IMG/VR virus record: IMGVR_UViG_3300009184_000203
Location: 1-24,808 of that record
Length of the DNA: 24,808 bases
Source: a virus
Reading direction: 5' to 3' (one strand)
The notes below the pieces were generated by a model. The model did not search any database and was not told the DNA's origin. It saw only the letters and a list, made by a program, of their open reading frames with translations. How positions within the stretch are numbered: the stretch's first letter is position 1; each line of letters begins with the position of its first letter. Of this stretch, positions 14,951-22,769 are shown in pieces. The position numbers and the translations under genes are program-made.

Positions 14951-16036
14951 ATGCTTAAAAAAACAAAAACACAGACAAGTTCAGTAGGTCGATCTCAAAT
15001 TAAATCTTCACATCCTGAGAAACAAGACGTTTTTGATATTTTTTCAGATTCAAATCCTGTAGAAAATTCAAAATCTTTTAATAGCCCACAAGAAGAAACT
15101 GAATATTCTAATCCTGCTGTTGTTCCTGATTTACCTCTTCCTTCTTCAAAAAAATATACACCGACTAATATTTCTTATAATAATGCAAATTTTAATTTGC
15201 ATAATAATGTTTTAATTCAAAATTCCAAAAGAGAAATAGATAGTCCAATTACTAAACTAGATAAAAAAGCATACGAACCTTTAGACACTGTAGGCTCTTA
15301 TAAAATTATTAGTAACTTATCATCTACACAAATGTCAAAAAATGTGTTAGAAAAATATCCTGAAGGTAATAATATAGCACATTCAAACGCTTCGTATCCT
15401 GCTGATTTTCAATCTGAAATACAGCCAATACAAAATAACTTTACTATTAAAAGTTTTGACCAAACTCAATATATAAAATCTGAAGTACATCAAAAAACAT
15501 CAGAACTACAATTTGAAACAATATCAACTCTAAAAGATAAAAATGAAGTAAAACAGATATTAAACAATAAATTAGAAAATAATGCTAAAGAAACAATATC
15601 TTCTAATTTTTTAACATCCAGTGATCTTTCAGCGACTAATGTTTTTTCAAACTATAATTCAACAACTAAAGAATATGGCACTGGGCAATTTCCACAAAAT
15701 TCTCAAGCTTCTTCAATCATGAATAAAAATTCAATAGATGCTAAATATGCAGCTTCTCCACAAAGAGGAATAGAAGCTATGTCTAAACCTGAAAGCAAGA
15801 ATTCTTTTAAAGGTTCAGAAATAAAAACTACAAAACCTAATATTGACACATCAATTAAAAATAAAATTATTAATCAAGTAGGTTTATCTAATTATTCATC
15901 AAACAGTAATTCTATACGCTCTAATAGTTTAGCCTCTAAAGATTTTTTTGTTTCTAATTTTAATTCAACAACGCCTACAATTTCCAGTAATATTTCGTCT
16001 TCATCATCTACTATAGATAATGCCTCTAATATCTAA
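14951..16036 (+). CDS. Low-complexity Ser/Asn-rich protein in tail module
   Basis: A 361-residue protein that I do not recognise. It is rich in Ser, Asn, Thr, Lys and Gln, has almost no Cys or Trp, and reads as intrinsically disordered throughout, with short repeats of the type NFNSTTP / NYNSTT, SSNISSSSST and NKNSIDAK. It has no signal peptide or membrane segment. I prefer the ATG at 14951; a TTG two codons upstream (14945) would add two residues. It lies between the tail tube/membrane protein genes and the gp26-like baseplate gene, in the same direction, so a role in tail assembly or as a virion linker is plausible but only by position. The frame is open for over 1 kb with normal codon use, so it is almost certainly translated. 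Confidence 0.7.
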   Translation: MLKKTKTQTSSVGRSQIKSSHPEKQDVFDIFSDSNPVENSKSFNSPQEETEYSNPAVVPDLPLPSSKKYTPTNISYNNANFNLHNNVLIQNSKREIDSPITKLDKKAYEPLDTVGSYKIISNLSSTQMSKNVLEKYPEGNNIAHSNASYPADFQSEIQPIQNNFTIKSFDQTQYIKSEVHQKTSELQFETISTLKDKNEVKQILNNKLENNAKETISSNFLTSSDLSATNVFSNYNSTTKEYGTGQFPQNSQASSIMNKNSIDAKYAASPQRGIEAMSKPESKNSFKGSEIKTTKPNIDTSIKNKIINQVGLSNYSSNSNSIRSNSLASKDFFVSNFNSTTPTISSNISSSSSTIDNASNI

Positions 16037-16040
16037 TGAA

Positions 16041-16049
16041 TATATAATA
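16041..16049 (+). promoter_or_regulatory. Candidate late promoter box TATATAATA before gp26-like gene
   Basis: TATATAATA begins 4 bases after the stop of the preceding gene and ends 32 bases before the next ATG. It is followed by ATATTAA, as at 14030-14045. Confidence 0.45.
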
Positions 16050-16081
16050 ATATTAATTAAAAGTATTTAAAAATTTATAAA

Positions 16082-17035
16082 ATGTCCATAGAAAAAGAAA
16101 AAGAACAACATTACCAAGATGCTATTGATCAAATGGAATCTGAAAATTCTCAAACTTCAACAGGTTTAGGCAGAGTGCAAATAGGTAGAAATGGAGAAGA
16201 TTTTGAAGAGTTAAGACAGATAAATGAAAAAATAGGCTATATTCCTTTATTAGTTTCAAATCTACCTTCGCAAGGCAGATTTTATAGGAGTGATATTTCT
16301 ATTTCTATTAGAGCTGCTAAAGTTGCCGAGATTAGAGATTTTTCTACAATGGATGAAAATAATCTATTTGACGTTGATGAAAAATTAAATAATATTCTAG
16401 CTTCATGCGCTAGAATTGATTTTTCAGGTAGAAGAGGCAGCTATAAAGATCTTTTAGAAGAAGATCGTCTATTTGTTATACTTTCAATAAGAGAACTTAC
16501 TTTTAAAAATGGTGAAAACCGTTTAATTATGAAATCTTCATGTAAATATTGTACCCATGACAATGAATATGAATTAAAAACTACAACATTACAATATTAT
16601 GATTCTTCAGAGCTTGAAAAACATTATGATCATGAAATAAAAGCTTACATTTTTTCTACTAAGACAGAAGGTACTGTAGTTATGTGTCCTCCTACAATAG
16701 GTGTAATGAGAATTATTACAGATTTTATTAAACATAAAGAAGAAAAAAAGGAAAAATGGGATAAATCATTTTTACAAGTTCTTCCATATTTACATAGAGA
16801 ATGGAGAGGCTTTGGTGATAAAGAAATATTTAATGCAAATGTTGAATTTAACGGCTGGTCACAAAAAAAGTTTTCAATAGTTTATCGATTAGCTGAAAAA
16901 ATGAGAATAGGCGTTAAACAGGAATTAAATATGTTATGCACCAATTGCGATGGGGAGGTCGTAGTGCCAGTTACCTTTCCTGGAGGCGTCAAAAGTTTAT
17001 TCGTTATTTCAGATATCTCTGAAGAACTTCTTTAA
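16082..17035 (+). CDS. 26: Baseplate hub assembly protein (T4 gp26-like)
   Basis: A 317-residue protein of the 'T4 baseplate protein' (gp26) type. Characteristic parts are LPSQGRFY (61-68), the strand/turn SISIRAAKVAEIRDFSTMDE (73-92) and two CxxC pairs (C154/C157 and C286/C289) that probably form a zinc ribbon. In T4, gp26 acts with gp51 in building the central hub of the baseplate. The gene is followed after 25 bases by a small ORF I compare to gp51 and then by the tape measure gene, an order also found for tail assembly chaperones in other tailed phages. The last codons GAA GAA CTT CTT TAA overlap an open +1 frame that leads into that small ORF. The gp26 family call is fairly firm; the exact role here is inferred. 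Confidence 0.8.
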   Translation: MSIEKEKEQHYQDAIDQMESENSQTSTGLGRVQIGRNGEDFEELRQINEKIGYIPLLVSNLPSQGRFYRSDISISIRAAKVAEIRDFSTMDENNLFDVDEKLNNILASCARIDFSGRRGSYKDLLEEDRLFVILSIRELTFKNGENRLIMKSSCKYCTHDNEYELKTTTLQYYDSSELEKHYDHEIKAYIFSTKTEGTVVMCPPTIGVMRIITDFIKHKEEKKEKWDKSFLQVLPYLHREWRGFGDKEIFNANVEFNGWSQKKFSIVYRLAEKMRIGVKQELNMLCTNCDGEVVVPVTFPGGVKSLFVISDISEELL

Positions 17036-17060
17036 AGCAAAAGCTATTTTATATTATCAC

Positions 17061-17285
17061 ATGAGGCTTCAGCCTAGTGAAATAGAAAATTTGCCATATT
17101 ATGAATTTGAAATAACATTGGAAGAGTTAATAGATATTTTAAAACAAAAAAATGAAGCGGAAAAAAATTATGATAACTCTAATAATAATCCAAACATTCC
17201 TGATTTTAATAAATATACTAGTATAGCTAAAGGTCTTAGTAGTGGTGTTAAAATGCCTTCATTTTCAATGCCTAAACTTAAATAA
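17061..17285 (+). CDS. gp51-like / tail-assembly-chaperone-like small protein, start uncertain
   Basis: From the first ATG this is 74 residues: MRLQPSEIENLPYYEFEITL, then a short helix (EELIDILKQKNEAEKNY) and a Pro/Met/Ser tail ending in KMPSFSMPKLK. The frame has no stop back to 16965. The codons before the ATG would read SLKNFFKAKAILYYH, which looks like genuine protein continuing into HMRLQPSEIENLPYYEFE and resembles the 'FY..NF.LMYH....L.E...MP.E' segment of phage baseplate/tail chaperones as I recall them. The true N-terminus may therefore lie upstream, reached from a CTG near 17019 or by +1 (or -2) frameshifting out of the gp26-like frame, whose stop is at 17033-17035. In T4, gp51 and gp26 act together in hub assembly, which suits this pairing. 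The identity as gp51 is tentative. Confidence 0.6.
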   Translation: MRLQPSEIENLPYYEFEITLEELIDILKQKNEAEKNYDNSNNNPNIPDFNKYTSIAKGLSSGVKMPSFSMPKLK

Positions 17286-17320
17286 ATAAAAAGACTTAAA
17301 TATAAAAAGAATAATTTAAA

Positions 17321-19981
17321 TTGGCATACGAAAAAGGATTTGAAAAACGGGCTTTAGAACAGCAAGCTGCAATTCTAGGTGTTTTACAGAAAATACAAAT
17401 TGCTTTAGAAGTATCATCAGGTGATTCTAGAGCAGTTTCTTCTCTTACGTCAGCACCTACTGAAATATTAAATAGAACAAATGAACTTGTAGTTTCAGAG
17501 CTTCAAACCCAAACATCTATATTAAAAGATATTAAATCATCAATAAAGAGTGCAATATCTAATAGAGATAGAGATGCAGGTCAGAATGAAACTAGAAGTG
17601 CAAAAGATAAAATAATAGAAGTTGCACGTAATGTAGGCGATACTGTTAAAAATATTGCATTATTAGCTGGATCTATTATTATTTTTGCAGGAGCTCTTAA
17701 ATTTGTAAGCGCCATTATTAAGCCTCAAGATTTAATAGTTATTGTTCCTTTTATGTTGGTGATGAGTCTGGCGTTTGCTGCTTTTTCAACAATAGTAGAA
17801 GCATCAAAAGGTTTAACTGCAAAAGAAGCGTTTTCTACTGGTTTATTAATGCTGAGCATTGCTACTTCAATTGTAGGTATTGCTGGTATTTTTTCAGTTT
17901 TTAAATCAATGGGCAAACTTACATTTCCTGATCCTTTATGGGTTTTAGGTGCAGGTCTTGCAATATTTATTTTTACACTTCCTGTGCTTTTATTAGTAAA
18001 AGCAATGTCATCAGGAAGTATGCTTGGAGATAGAAAAGTAGCGCCTACTGTACTAAGCCCTAAAATTGCTTTAACTGTAGGACTTTTAATGATAACTACT
18101 GCTATTGCGATTGCCGGTGTTGCCACAGTATTTTCAAAAATGTTAGTTCCAGTTGGCCCTCAAGATGCACCTGATATTGTATGGGCTTTGACTGCAGGTT
18201 TAGGTATTGCTATATTTGGATTAACTACTTCCATGTTTATTAAAAATATTAAACAGTCAGGTGGATATTCAGATATGTTAAGAATTCCTATTATTATAGC
18301 AGGTGCTATTATTGCAACTGCAGTAGGCATGGTTGGAGCTGCGTATGTAATGAAAGGCTTTCCACAAGTCGGCCCTCAAGATGCACCTGATATTGTATGG
18401 GCTTTAACCACAGGGTTATCTTTAGCTATTTTTAGTTTAGGTATGGTACTTCTTTCGAGATATGTTAAAGATACTAAATCTGCATTAGTTGGAGGTTTAT
18501 CAATGATTATTGTAGCTGGTATTATTTTTACTACAGCATGGATATTTAATTATCTACCAAGCTCACTTAGAACACCTAGTTCAGATTTTGTTAAAGGTGC
18601 AGGCATTGCAATAGTGGCATTTGGTGCTGCTTATATTTTAATGTCTAAATTTATTAAAAGTCCAGAAATGCTCAAAGGCGCACTTGCTATGATAATAACA
18701 GCAGCTTTAATAGTTGGTGTTGCTCATATATTTCAATCTCTTCCATCTGATTTAAGATTTCCATCTGAAGAATTTTCAATAGGCGCTGGTATTGCAATAG
18801 CTGTATTTGGTGCTGCTGTTGCAGGCGTAGGCCTTTTAGTTAAAATTGTTACACCTGCTGGATTTGCTATGGGCGCTTTAGGCGTTTTAATATCTGCATT
18901 AACTATAGTAGGCGTAGCTTGGATCTTTTCTATTTTACCTGAATCTTTATTTACACCCGGTGGAATAATTTATAAAGCAACAGATGCTTTATTTTATTTT
19001 GGCAACGGAATGATTAATCTTTTTGAAAAATTTGGAAATGCAGTAGTTGATATAGGGTTAAAATTTATAAATGGATTAGGTAATTTTTTCAGCACTCTTA
19101 ATACTTTAGATTTATTTAAAATTGCTGGAGGACTTGCTGCGATTGCCGGATCTATGGTTCTTTTAACTGGTGCTTTAGTTGGTAGTAGTGTTAGCAGTGT
19201 TGTATCAGCAGGTGCTAACCTTGTTAATAGTGTTTTAGATTTTGGAGCTGGATTATTAAATAAGAGAAACAATAATTCTACACCTCAAGGATTTTTAGAA
19301 TTTTTAATTGACAATGAGAGTAAAATAAGTATTGCAAGTAATAGTATTAAATTAATAGGTAATGGCATAAAGGAAATGGTAGAATCAATACCTGCAGCTA
19401 ATACAGTATTACAAAATTTTATGAATGTTTTAATAGGTAGAAAAAAAGGGTCAGGGACTTTTCCAGGTGTTAAGCAGACTGCATATACTATAATGGATGA
19501 AATAGTACTAGGGTTTAACTCAATGTCAATCCAACTTGATAAATTAGTTACTTATAAAAAGCCATTAGAACAAATGGCAGATTCAATGAAAAAATTTGCA
19601 GAAGGTACTGGAGAATTTGCAAGAGCTATTAATTCTATTCAAATTGAAAATTTAAATACACTTCAGTCAAGTATACAAAATTTAAATACAAATCTTACTG
19701 AAGGCTTAATACAGAGACTAAAGCAAACAGGTGAACAGATGAATAAAATTTCTGAAAGTTCAGGAGGAGTAGGCACTGCAGTAGCTGGCGCAATTACTAA
19801 AATTACTGATAAGTTAGTAGGTAATAATGATAAAGATAAAGATTTAGCTACTAAAATTGCTGAAGAATTAGTAAAAGTTCTTAGATCTCAAGGCTCTATA
19901 GTTATAAATCAAAGTGGATCTGCTACTTTCCAATTTAAAGATGGTAACCAAATTATAGCTGACATGCTAATGCGTGGATAA
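17321..19981 (+). CDS. Tape measure-like tail protein
   Basis: An 886-residue protein with a helical N-terminus (1-105, coiled-coil-like with Gln/Ser), a long series of hydrophobic helices (about 110-570) and an amphipathic C-terminal part. From about 200 to 560 a unit of about 65-75 residues recurs about six times, each with a Pro-containing turn (FPDPLW, VGPQDAPDIVW twice, LRTPSSDF, LRFPSEEF, LFTPGGII) followed by a G/A-rich helix such as GAGIAIAVFGAA. Such length-defining repeats and hydrophobicity are typical of tape measure proteins, and the position after gp26/gp51-like genes fits. T4 gp29 is 590 residues, so the tail may be longer. The start is TTG at 17321 (reading MAYEKGF) behind an A-rich leader; no ATG is near. 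A terminator follows. An alternative is another membrane-active tail protein. Confidence 0.72.
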   Translation: MAYEKGFEKRALEQQAAILGVLQKIQIALEVSSGDSRAVSSLTSAPTEILNRTNELVVSELQTQTSILKDIKSSIKSAISNRDRDAGQNETRSAKDKIIEVARNVGDTVKNIALLAGSIIIFAGALKFVSAIIKPQDLIVIVPFMLVMSLAFAAFSTIVEASKGLTAKEAFSTGLLMLSIATSIVGIAGIFSVFKSMGKLTFPDPLWVLGAGLAIFIFTLPVLLLVKAMSSGSMLGDRKVAPTVLSPKIALTVGLLMITTAIAIAGVATVFSKMLVPVGPQDAPDIVWALTAGLGIAIFGLTTSMFIKNIKQSGGYSDMLRIPIIIAGAIIATAVGMVGAAYVMKGFPQVGPQDAPDIVWALTTGLSLAIFSLGMVLLSRYVKDTKSALVGGLSMIIVAGIIFTTAWIFNYLPSSLRTPSSDFVKGAGIAIVAFGAAYILMSKFIKSPEMLKGALAMIITAALIVGVAHIFQSLPSDLRFPSEEFSIGAGIAIAVFGAAVAGVGLLVKIVTPAGFAMGALGVLISALTIVGVAWIFSILPESLFTPGGIIYKATDALFYFGNGMINLFEKFGNAVVDIGLKFINGLGNFFSTLNTLDLFKIAGGLAAIAGSMVLLTGALVGSSVSSVVSAGANLVNSVLDFGAGLLNKRNNNSTPQGFLEFLIDNESKISIASNSIKLIGNGIKEMVESIPAANTVLQNFMNVLIGRKKGSGTFPGVKQTAYTIMDEIVLGFNSMSIQLDKLVTYKKPLEQMADSMKKFAEGTGEFARAINSIQIENLNTLQSSIQNLNTNLTEGLIQRLKQTGEQMNKISESSGGVGTAVAGAITKITDKLVGNNDKDKDLATKIAEELVKVLRSQGSIVINQSGSATFQFKDGNQIIADMLMRG
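18155..18189 (+). repeat. 35-bp direct repeat, copy 1 (within tape measure gene)
   Basis: This begins GGCCCTCAAGATGCACCTGA and ends GTATGGGCTTT; it is identical to 18371-18405. The spacing is 216 bases (72 codons), in phase, encoding GPQDAPDIVWAL in both copies. Confidence 0.9.
18371..18405 (+). repeat. 35-bp direct repeat, copy 2 (within tape measure gene)
   Basis: The second identical copy of the 18155-18189 repeat. Exact DNA identity inside diverged protein repeats points to a recent duplication or recombination between units. Confidence 0.9.
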
Positions 19982-20002
19982 AAAAGAATACGTGATTTTT
20001 AT

Positions 20003-20038
20003 AAAATAACCTGATAATTTTTTATCAGGTTATTTTTT
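20003..20038 (+). terminator. Intrinsic terminator ending the tail module
   Basis: A 14-bp stem AAAATAACCTGATA / TATCAGGTTATTTT with a 6-base loop, continuing into T residues to 20038. It lies 21 bases after the tape measure stop. Confidence 0.88.
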
Positions 20039-20081
20039 ATGTATAGCCCTACCTTTTAATATAAAAAATATGGAATACCTT

Positions 20082-20111
20082 TTGAAACATATTAGTGTTA
20101 TATGATATAAT
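20082..20111 (+). promoter_or_regulatory. Candidate sigma70-type promoter before exonuclease gene
   Basis: TTGAAA (20082-20087) and TATAAT (20106-20111) with an 18-base spacer follow the tail-module terminator and precede the exonuclease ATG by 69 bases. It resembles a host-RNA-polymerase (early) promoter. If the host is a member of the Bacteroidota, whose primary sigma factor prefers TAnnTTTG, this match could be accidental. Confidence 0.35.
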
Positions 20112-20126
20112 ATGCACTGGAGTGTT

Positions 20127-20135
20127 TATATAATA
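20127..20135 (+). promoter_or_regulatory. TATATAATA box before exonuclease gene
   Basis: The same nonamer as before structural genes, here 45 bases upstream of the exonuclease ATG. The stretch 19982-20180 contains only the terminator and these two candidate promoter elements; I see no gene in it. Confidence 0.3.
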
Positions 20136-20180
20136 AACTATACAGATTTAAAATAATTTGTTAATTTTAAAAAACTTTAA

Positions 20181-20957
20181 ATGGTTTCATTACAAAAGCC
20201 TGTTGTATTTTTTGATTTAGAAACGACTGGAATAGAAATTATCAATGACAGGATTATTGAAATTTGTATGATAAAGTTATATCCTGACGGTCAAACAAAA
20301 AAATGGTATTCTAAAATTAATCCAGAAGGCCGAAAAAGTAGAATAGAAGCTTTTGAAAAACATAAAATAACTGATGACGAGCTTTTACAAGAAAATACTT
20401 TTTCATATTTAGCCTCTGACATACATTCTTTTTTAGAAGATTCTGATTTAGGTGGTTATAATATTTATCGGTTTGACCTTCCTATTTTATGCGAAGAATT
20501 TATGAGAGCAGGTGTACCTTTTTCATACAGATCTAAAAAAATTATAGACACTTATCTAATCCTTACGAAAATGGAGCCTAGAAAACTAGAAGATGTTTAT
20601 ACTAAATACACCGGAAAAGTTTTAGAAAATGCACACTCAGCTGAAGACGATATTTTAGCAACGATAGAAATTTTTAACAAACAGAATGAGGTATATAAAC
20701 TACCTGAATCTATTGAAGAATTGGAAAAAATAGTTATTGATAGATCTAATCTAATAGATCTGGCAGGAAAATATAAGCTAGAAGATGGTAAAGTTATAAT
20801 ATGTTTTGGTAAACATTTAGGTAAAACTTTTAAAGAAGCTGTTGAATCAGATAGCAAATATTTTGAATGGTTAAAAAATTCTGAAACTTTTACTAGAGAT
20901 ACCAAAGTTGTTACAAACTTGCTATTAAAAAAATATAATAATGGTTCTTTATTATAA
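20181..20957 (+). CDS. DnaQ-like 3'-5' exonuclease with C-terminal DUF3820-like module
   Basis: A 258-residue DEDDh exonuclease. Exo I is FDLETTG (D12, E14), Exo II is YNIYRFDLP (D99), and Exo III is AHSAEDD (H152, D156). It would remove 3' nucleotides from DNA, either proofreading in trans or in recombination/repair. The C-terminal part (200-250) has CFGKHLGKTFKEAVESD followed by YFEWL, like the small 'FGKxxGxxxxxVxxxDxxYxxWL' module (DUF3820-like). The same exonuclease-plus-module layout is common in cellular exonucleases of the Bacteroidota, which suggests acquisition from such a host and supports the host guess. It starts a new unit after the tail terminator, in an AAAAAACTTTAAATGG context, 50 bases upstream of the topoisomerase gene. 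Confidence 0.88.
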   Translation: MVSLQKPVVFFDLETTGIEIINDRIIEICMIKLYPDGQTKKWYSKINPEGRKSRIEAFEKHKITDDELLQENTFSYLASDIHSFLEDSDLGGYNIYRFDLPILCEEFMRAGVPFSYRSKKIIDTYLILTKMEPRKLEDVYTKYTGKVLENAHSAEDDILATIEIFNKQNEVYKLPESIEELEKIVIDRSNLIDLAGKYKLEDGKVIICFGKHLGKTFKEAVESDSKYFEWLKNSETFTRDTKVVTNLLLKKYNNGSLL

Positions 20958-20960
20958 ATA
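20953..20960 (+). promoter_or_regulatory. TATAAATA match upstream of topoisomerase gene
   Basis: An exact T4 late-box sequence overlapping the exonuclease stop codon and 47 bases before the topoisomerase ATG. In T4 the topoisomerase is not a late gene, so this may well be chance. Confidence 0.2.
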
Positions 20961-21007
20961 TTTGAAACTTATCTTTCGTCTAAAATATAAATTCTAAAAA
21001 TATTAAA

Positions 21008-22750
21008 ATGAAATCTGTAGAACAGAAGTATAAAAGATTATCAGACGTAGAACATTGTCTTACACGCCCAGGCATGTATGTAGGTTCTATTAAAATGCAT
21101 AATTCTGAAGTTTTCTTGTTGGATAGTAAAAATCAATTTGAAAAAGTTCAAGTTACTTATAATCCAGCTTTTTTAAAAATCTTTGATGAAATTATTTCTA
21201 ATTCTGTAGATGAACATAAAAGAAATCCAAAACTCAATAAAATTGAAGTTACTATTGATATAGAAAAAGGAATAATTACTATATGGGATAATGGAGGTAT
21301 TCCTGTTCAAAAACATAAAGAATATGATGAATGGATACCCGAATTACTTTTTTCTAGTTTAAAAACAGGATCTAATTTTGATGATTCGGAAGAACGATTA
21401 GTAGCAGGTACTAATGGAGTAGGTGCAACATTAACTAATATTTTTTCTAAAGAATTTAAAATTAAAACATGTGACGGTAAAAAGACTTTTGAACAAGTTT
21501 TTACCAATAATATGCATGAAAGAGAAAATGCTAAAATAGGTGAAGGGTCTAAAGGTTATACTGAAATATCATATATCCCTGATTTAGAAAGATTTAGTAT
21601 GACTTCAATAGATCAAATTCATTTTGCTCTAATGAAAAAAAGAGTAATAGATGCAGCTGCATGCAATCCTAAATTGCAAGTAGGCTGTAATGGAGAATCT
21701 TTTATTTTTAAATCTTTTAAGGATTATACTAAATATTATATTAATGATGTTTTTTATGAAGAAAGTGATAGATGGAAAATTGGTATTGGATTATCAGAGG
21801 ATGGATTTCAGCAAGTATCATTTGTTAATTCAGTAGAAACTAAAGATGGTGGAACTCATGTTGAATATGTATTACATCAAATTACTCAATGGCTAAGAGA
21901 AAAAATAAAGAAAAAATATAAAGTAGAAGTAAAACCATCTGAGCTTAAAAATCACATGTTTTTATTTGTAGAAGCTTCTATTGTCAATTCAGGATTTTCT
22001 TCTCAAACAAAAGAAAAATTAATTACAGAACCTAAAGATTTTGGATCTTATCATGAAGTTTCAGAAAATATCTTAAAATTAGTTTTTAACTCTGAAATTA
22101 TTAAACAACTTCTAGATTGGATTCAAGAAAAAAAATTAGCAGATGAAAGAAAGCAGTTAAGAGCATTAAATAAATTCTTAGATAAAACAAAAATTATTAA
22201 ATTAATTGATGCAAAATCTAAAGACAATAGGGAAAAATGCTCACTAGCTATCTTTGAAGGTGATTGTTTACATGAATCTACATTAATAACAGTATTTGAT
22301 GAAAATGGTAAAAATGATATTGAAATTAAAAATGCCGAAATAGGACAACATGTATTAACTCATGAAAATAGAATTAGAAAAATTATAGCTAAAACTTCTA
22401 AAATTTCTAAACTTTTAGAAATAAAAACTAAATATGGCAGTATTAAAGCAAGCGCAGAACATAGATTCTATGTATATGATACAGAAAAAGATTCTTTTAT
22501 ATGGGTAAAATGCAAAGATTTAAATTTAACTATTCATAAGTTAGTTAGAAATAAAATGCAAACTATTACTAAGGCGTCAATCATTAAAAAAATAAAAAGA
22601 GAAAAAAATGAGATTATATTTATTACTGATGATTCAAGAATAGTATCTACATTAAATCACAAAATGGCAATATATTCAACAGATGAAGAAATTTTTGATT
22701 TAAAAGAAGCTAATGATATAAAAATCACTGATTTGATAATATATAATTAG
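21008..22750 (+). CDS. 39: Type II topoisomerase large subunit, ATPase fragment fused to N-intein
   Basis: A 580-residue product. Residues 1-419 are a GHKL ATPase and transducer of a GyrB/ParE/T4 gp39-type subunit: KYKRLSDVEHCLTRPGMYVG (7-26), the N-box FDEIISNSVDEH (59-70), the ATP-binding IWDNGGIPV (92-100), GTNGVGATLTNIFS (134-147) and QTKEKL (333-338). The extein ends with LAIFEGD (413-419), the first half of the TOPRIM EGDSA motif with catalytic E417. C420 starts an intein (CLHESTLITVF), which runs 161 residues to a TAG stop. The TOPRIM DxD part is encoded at 24164 after an endonuclease gene, so activity requires joining of the two products. In T4 the same subunit is also divided (genes 39 and 60) with a homing endonuclease gene nearby, but without an intein. 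Confidence 0.93.
   Translation: MKSVEQKYKRLSDVEHCLTRPGMYVGSIKMHNSEVFLLDSKNQFEKVQVTYNPAFLKIFDEIISNSVDEHKRNPKLNKIEVTIDIEKGIITIWDNGGIPVQKHKEYDEWIPELLFSSLKTGSNFDDSEERLVAGTNGVGATLTNIFSKEFKIKTCDGKKTFEQVFTNNMHERENAKIGEGSKGYTEISYIPDLERFSMTSIDQIHFALMKKRVIDAAACNPKLQVGCNGESFIFKSFKDYTKYYINDVFYEESDRWKIGIGLSEDGFQQVSFVNSVETKDGGTHVEYVLHQITQWLREKIKKKYKVEVKPSELKNHMFLFVEASIVNSGFSSQTKEKLITEPKDFGSYHEVSENILKLVFNSEIIKQLLDWIQEKKLADERKQLRALNKFLDKTKIIKLIDAKSKDNREKCSLAIFEGDCLHESTLITVFDENGKNDIEIKNAEIGQHVLTHENRIRKIIAKTSKISKLLEIKTKYGSIKASAEHRFYVYDTEKDSFIWVKCKDLNLTIHKLVRNKMQTITKASIIKKIKREKNEIIFITDDSRIVSTLNHKMAIYSTDEEIFDLKEANDIKITDLIIYN
22265..22747 (+). other. N-terminal half of split topoisomerase intein (161 residues)
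   Basis: Cys1 is TGT at 22265. Block A is CLHESTLITVF. A block-B-like segment IKASAEHRFYVYDTEKDSFI (residues 479-498 of the protein, His485) is followed by a WVKCKDL strand, which completes a normal N-half of about 93 residues. A further 68 residues then contain a second block-B-like element, RIVSTLNHKMAIYSTDEEIF (544-563, TxxH with His551) plus DLKEANDIKITDLI. The N-half is thus longer than the roughly 100 residues usual for conventional split inteins. Confidence 0.85.
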
Positions 22751-22769
22751 TACCTTCAAAAAATCAAAA

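Noticed and set aside
20069-20104. An 11-codon ORF (MEYLLKHISVI) in the gap before the exonuclease gene
   Set aside because: Too short, and it overlaps the candidate promoter; no support for translation.
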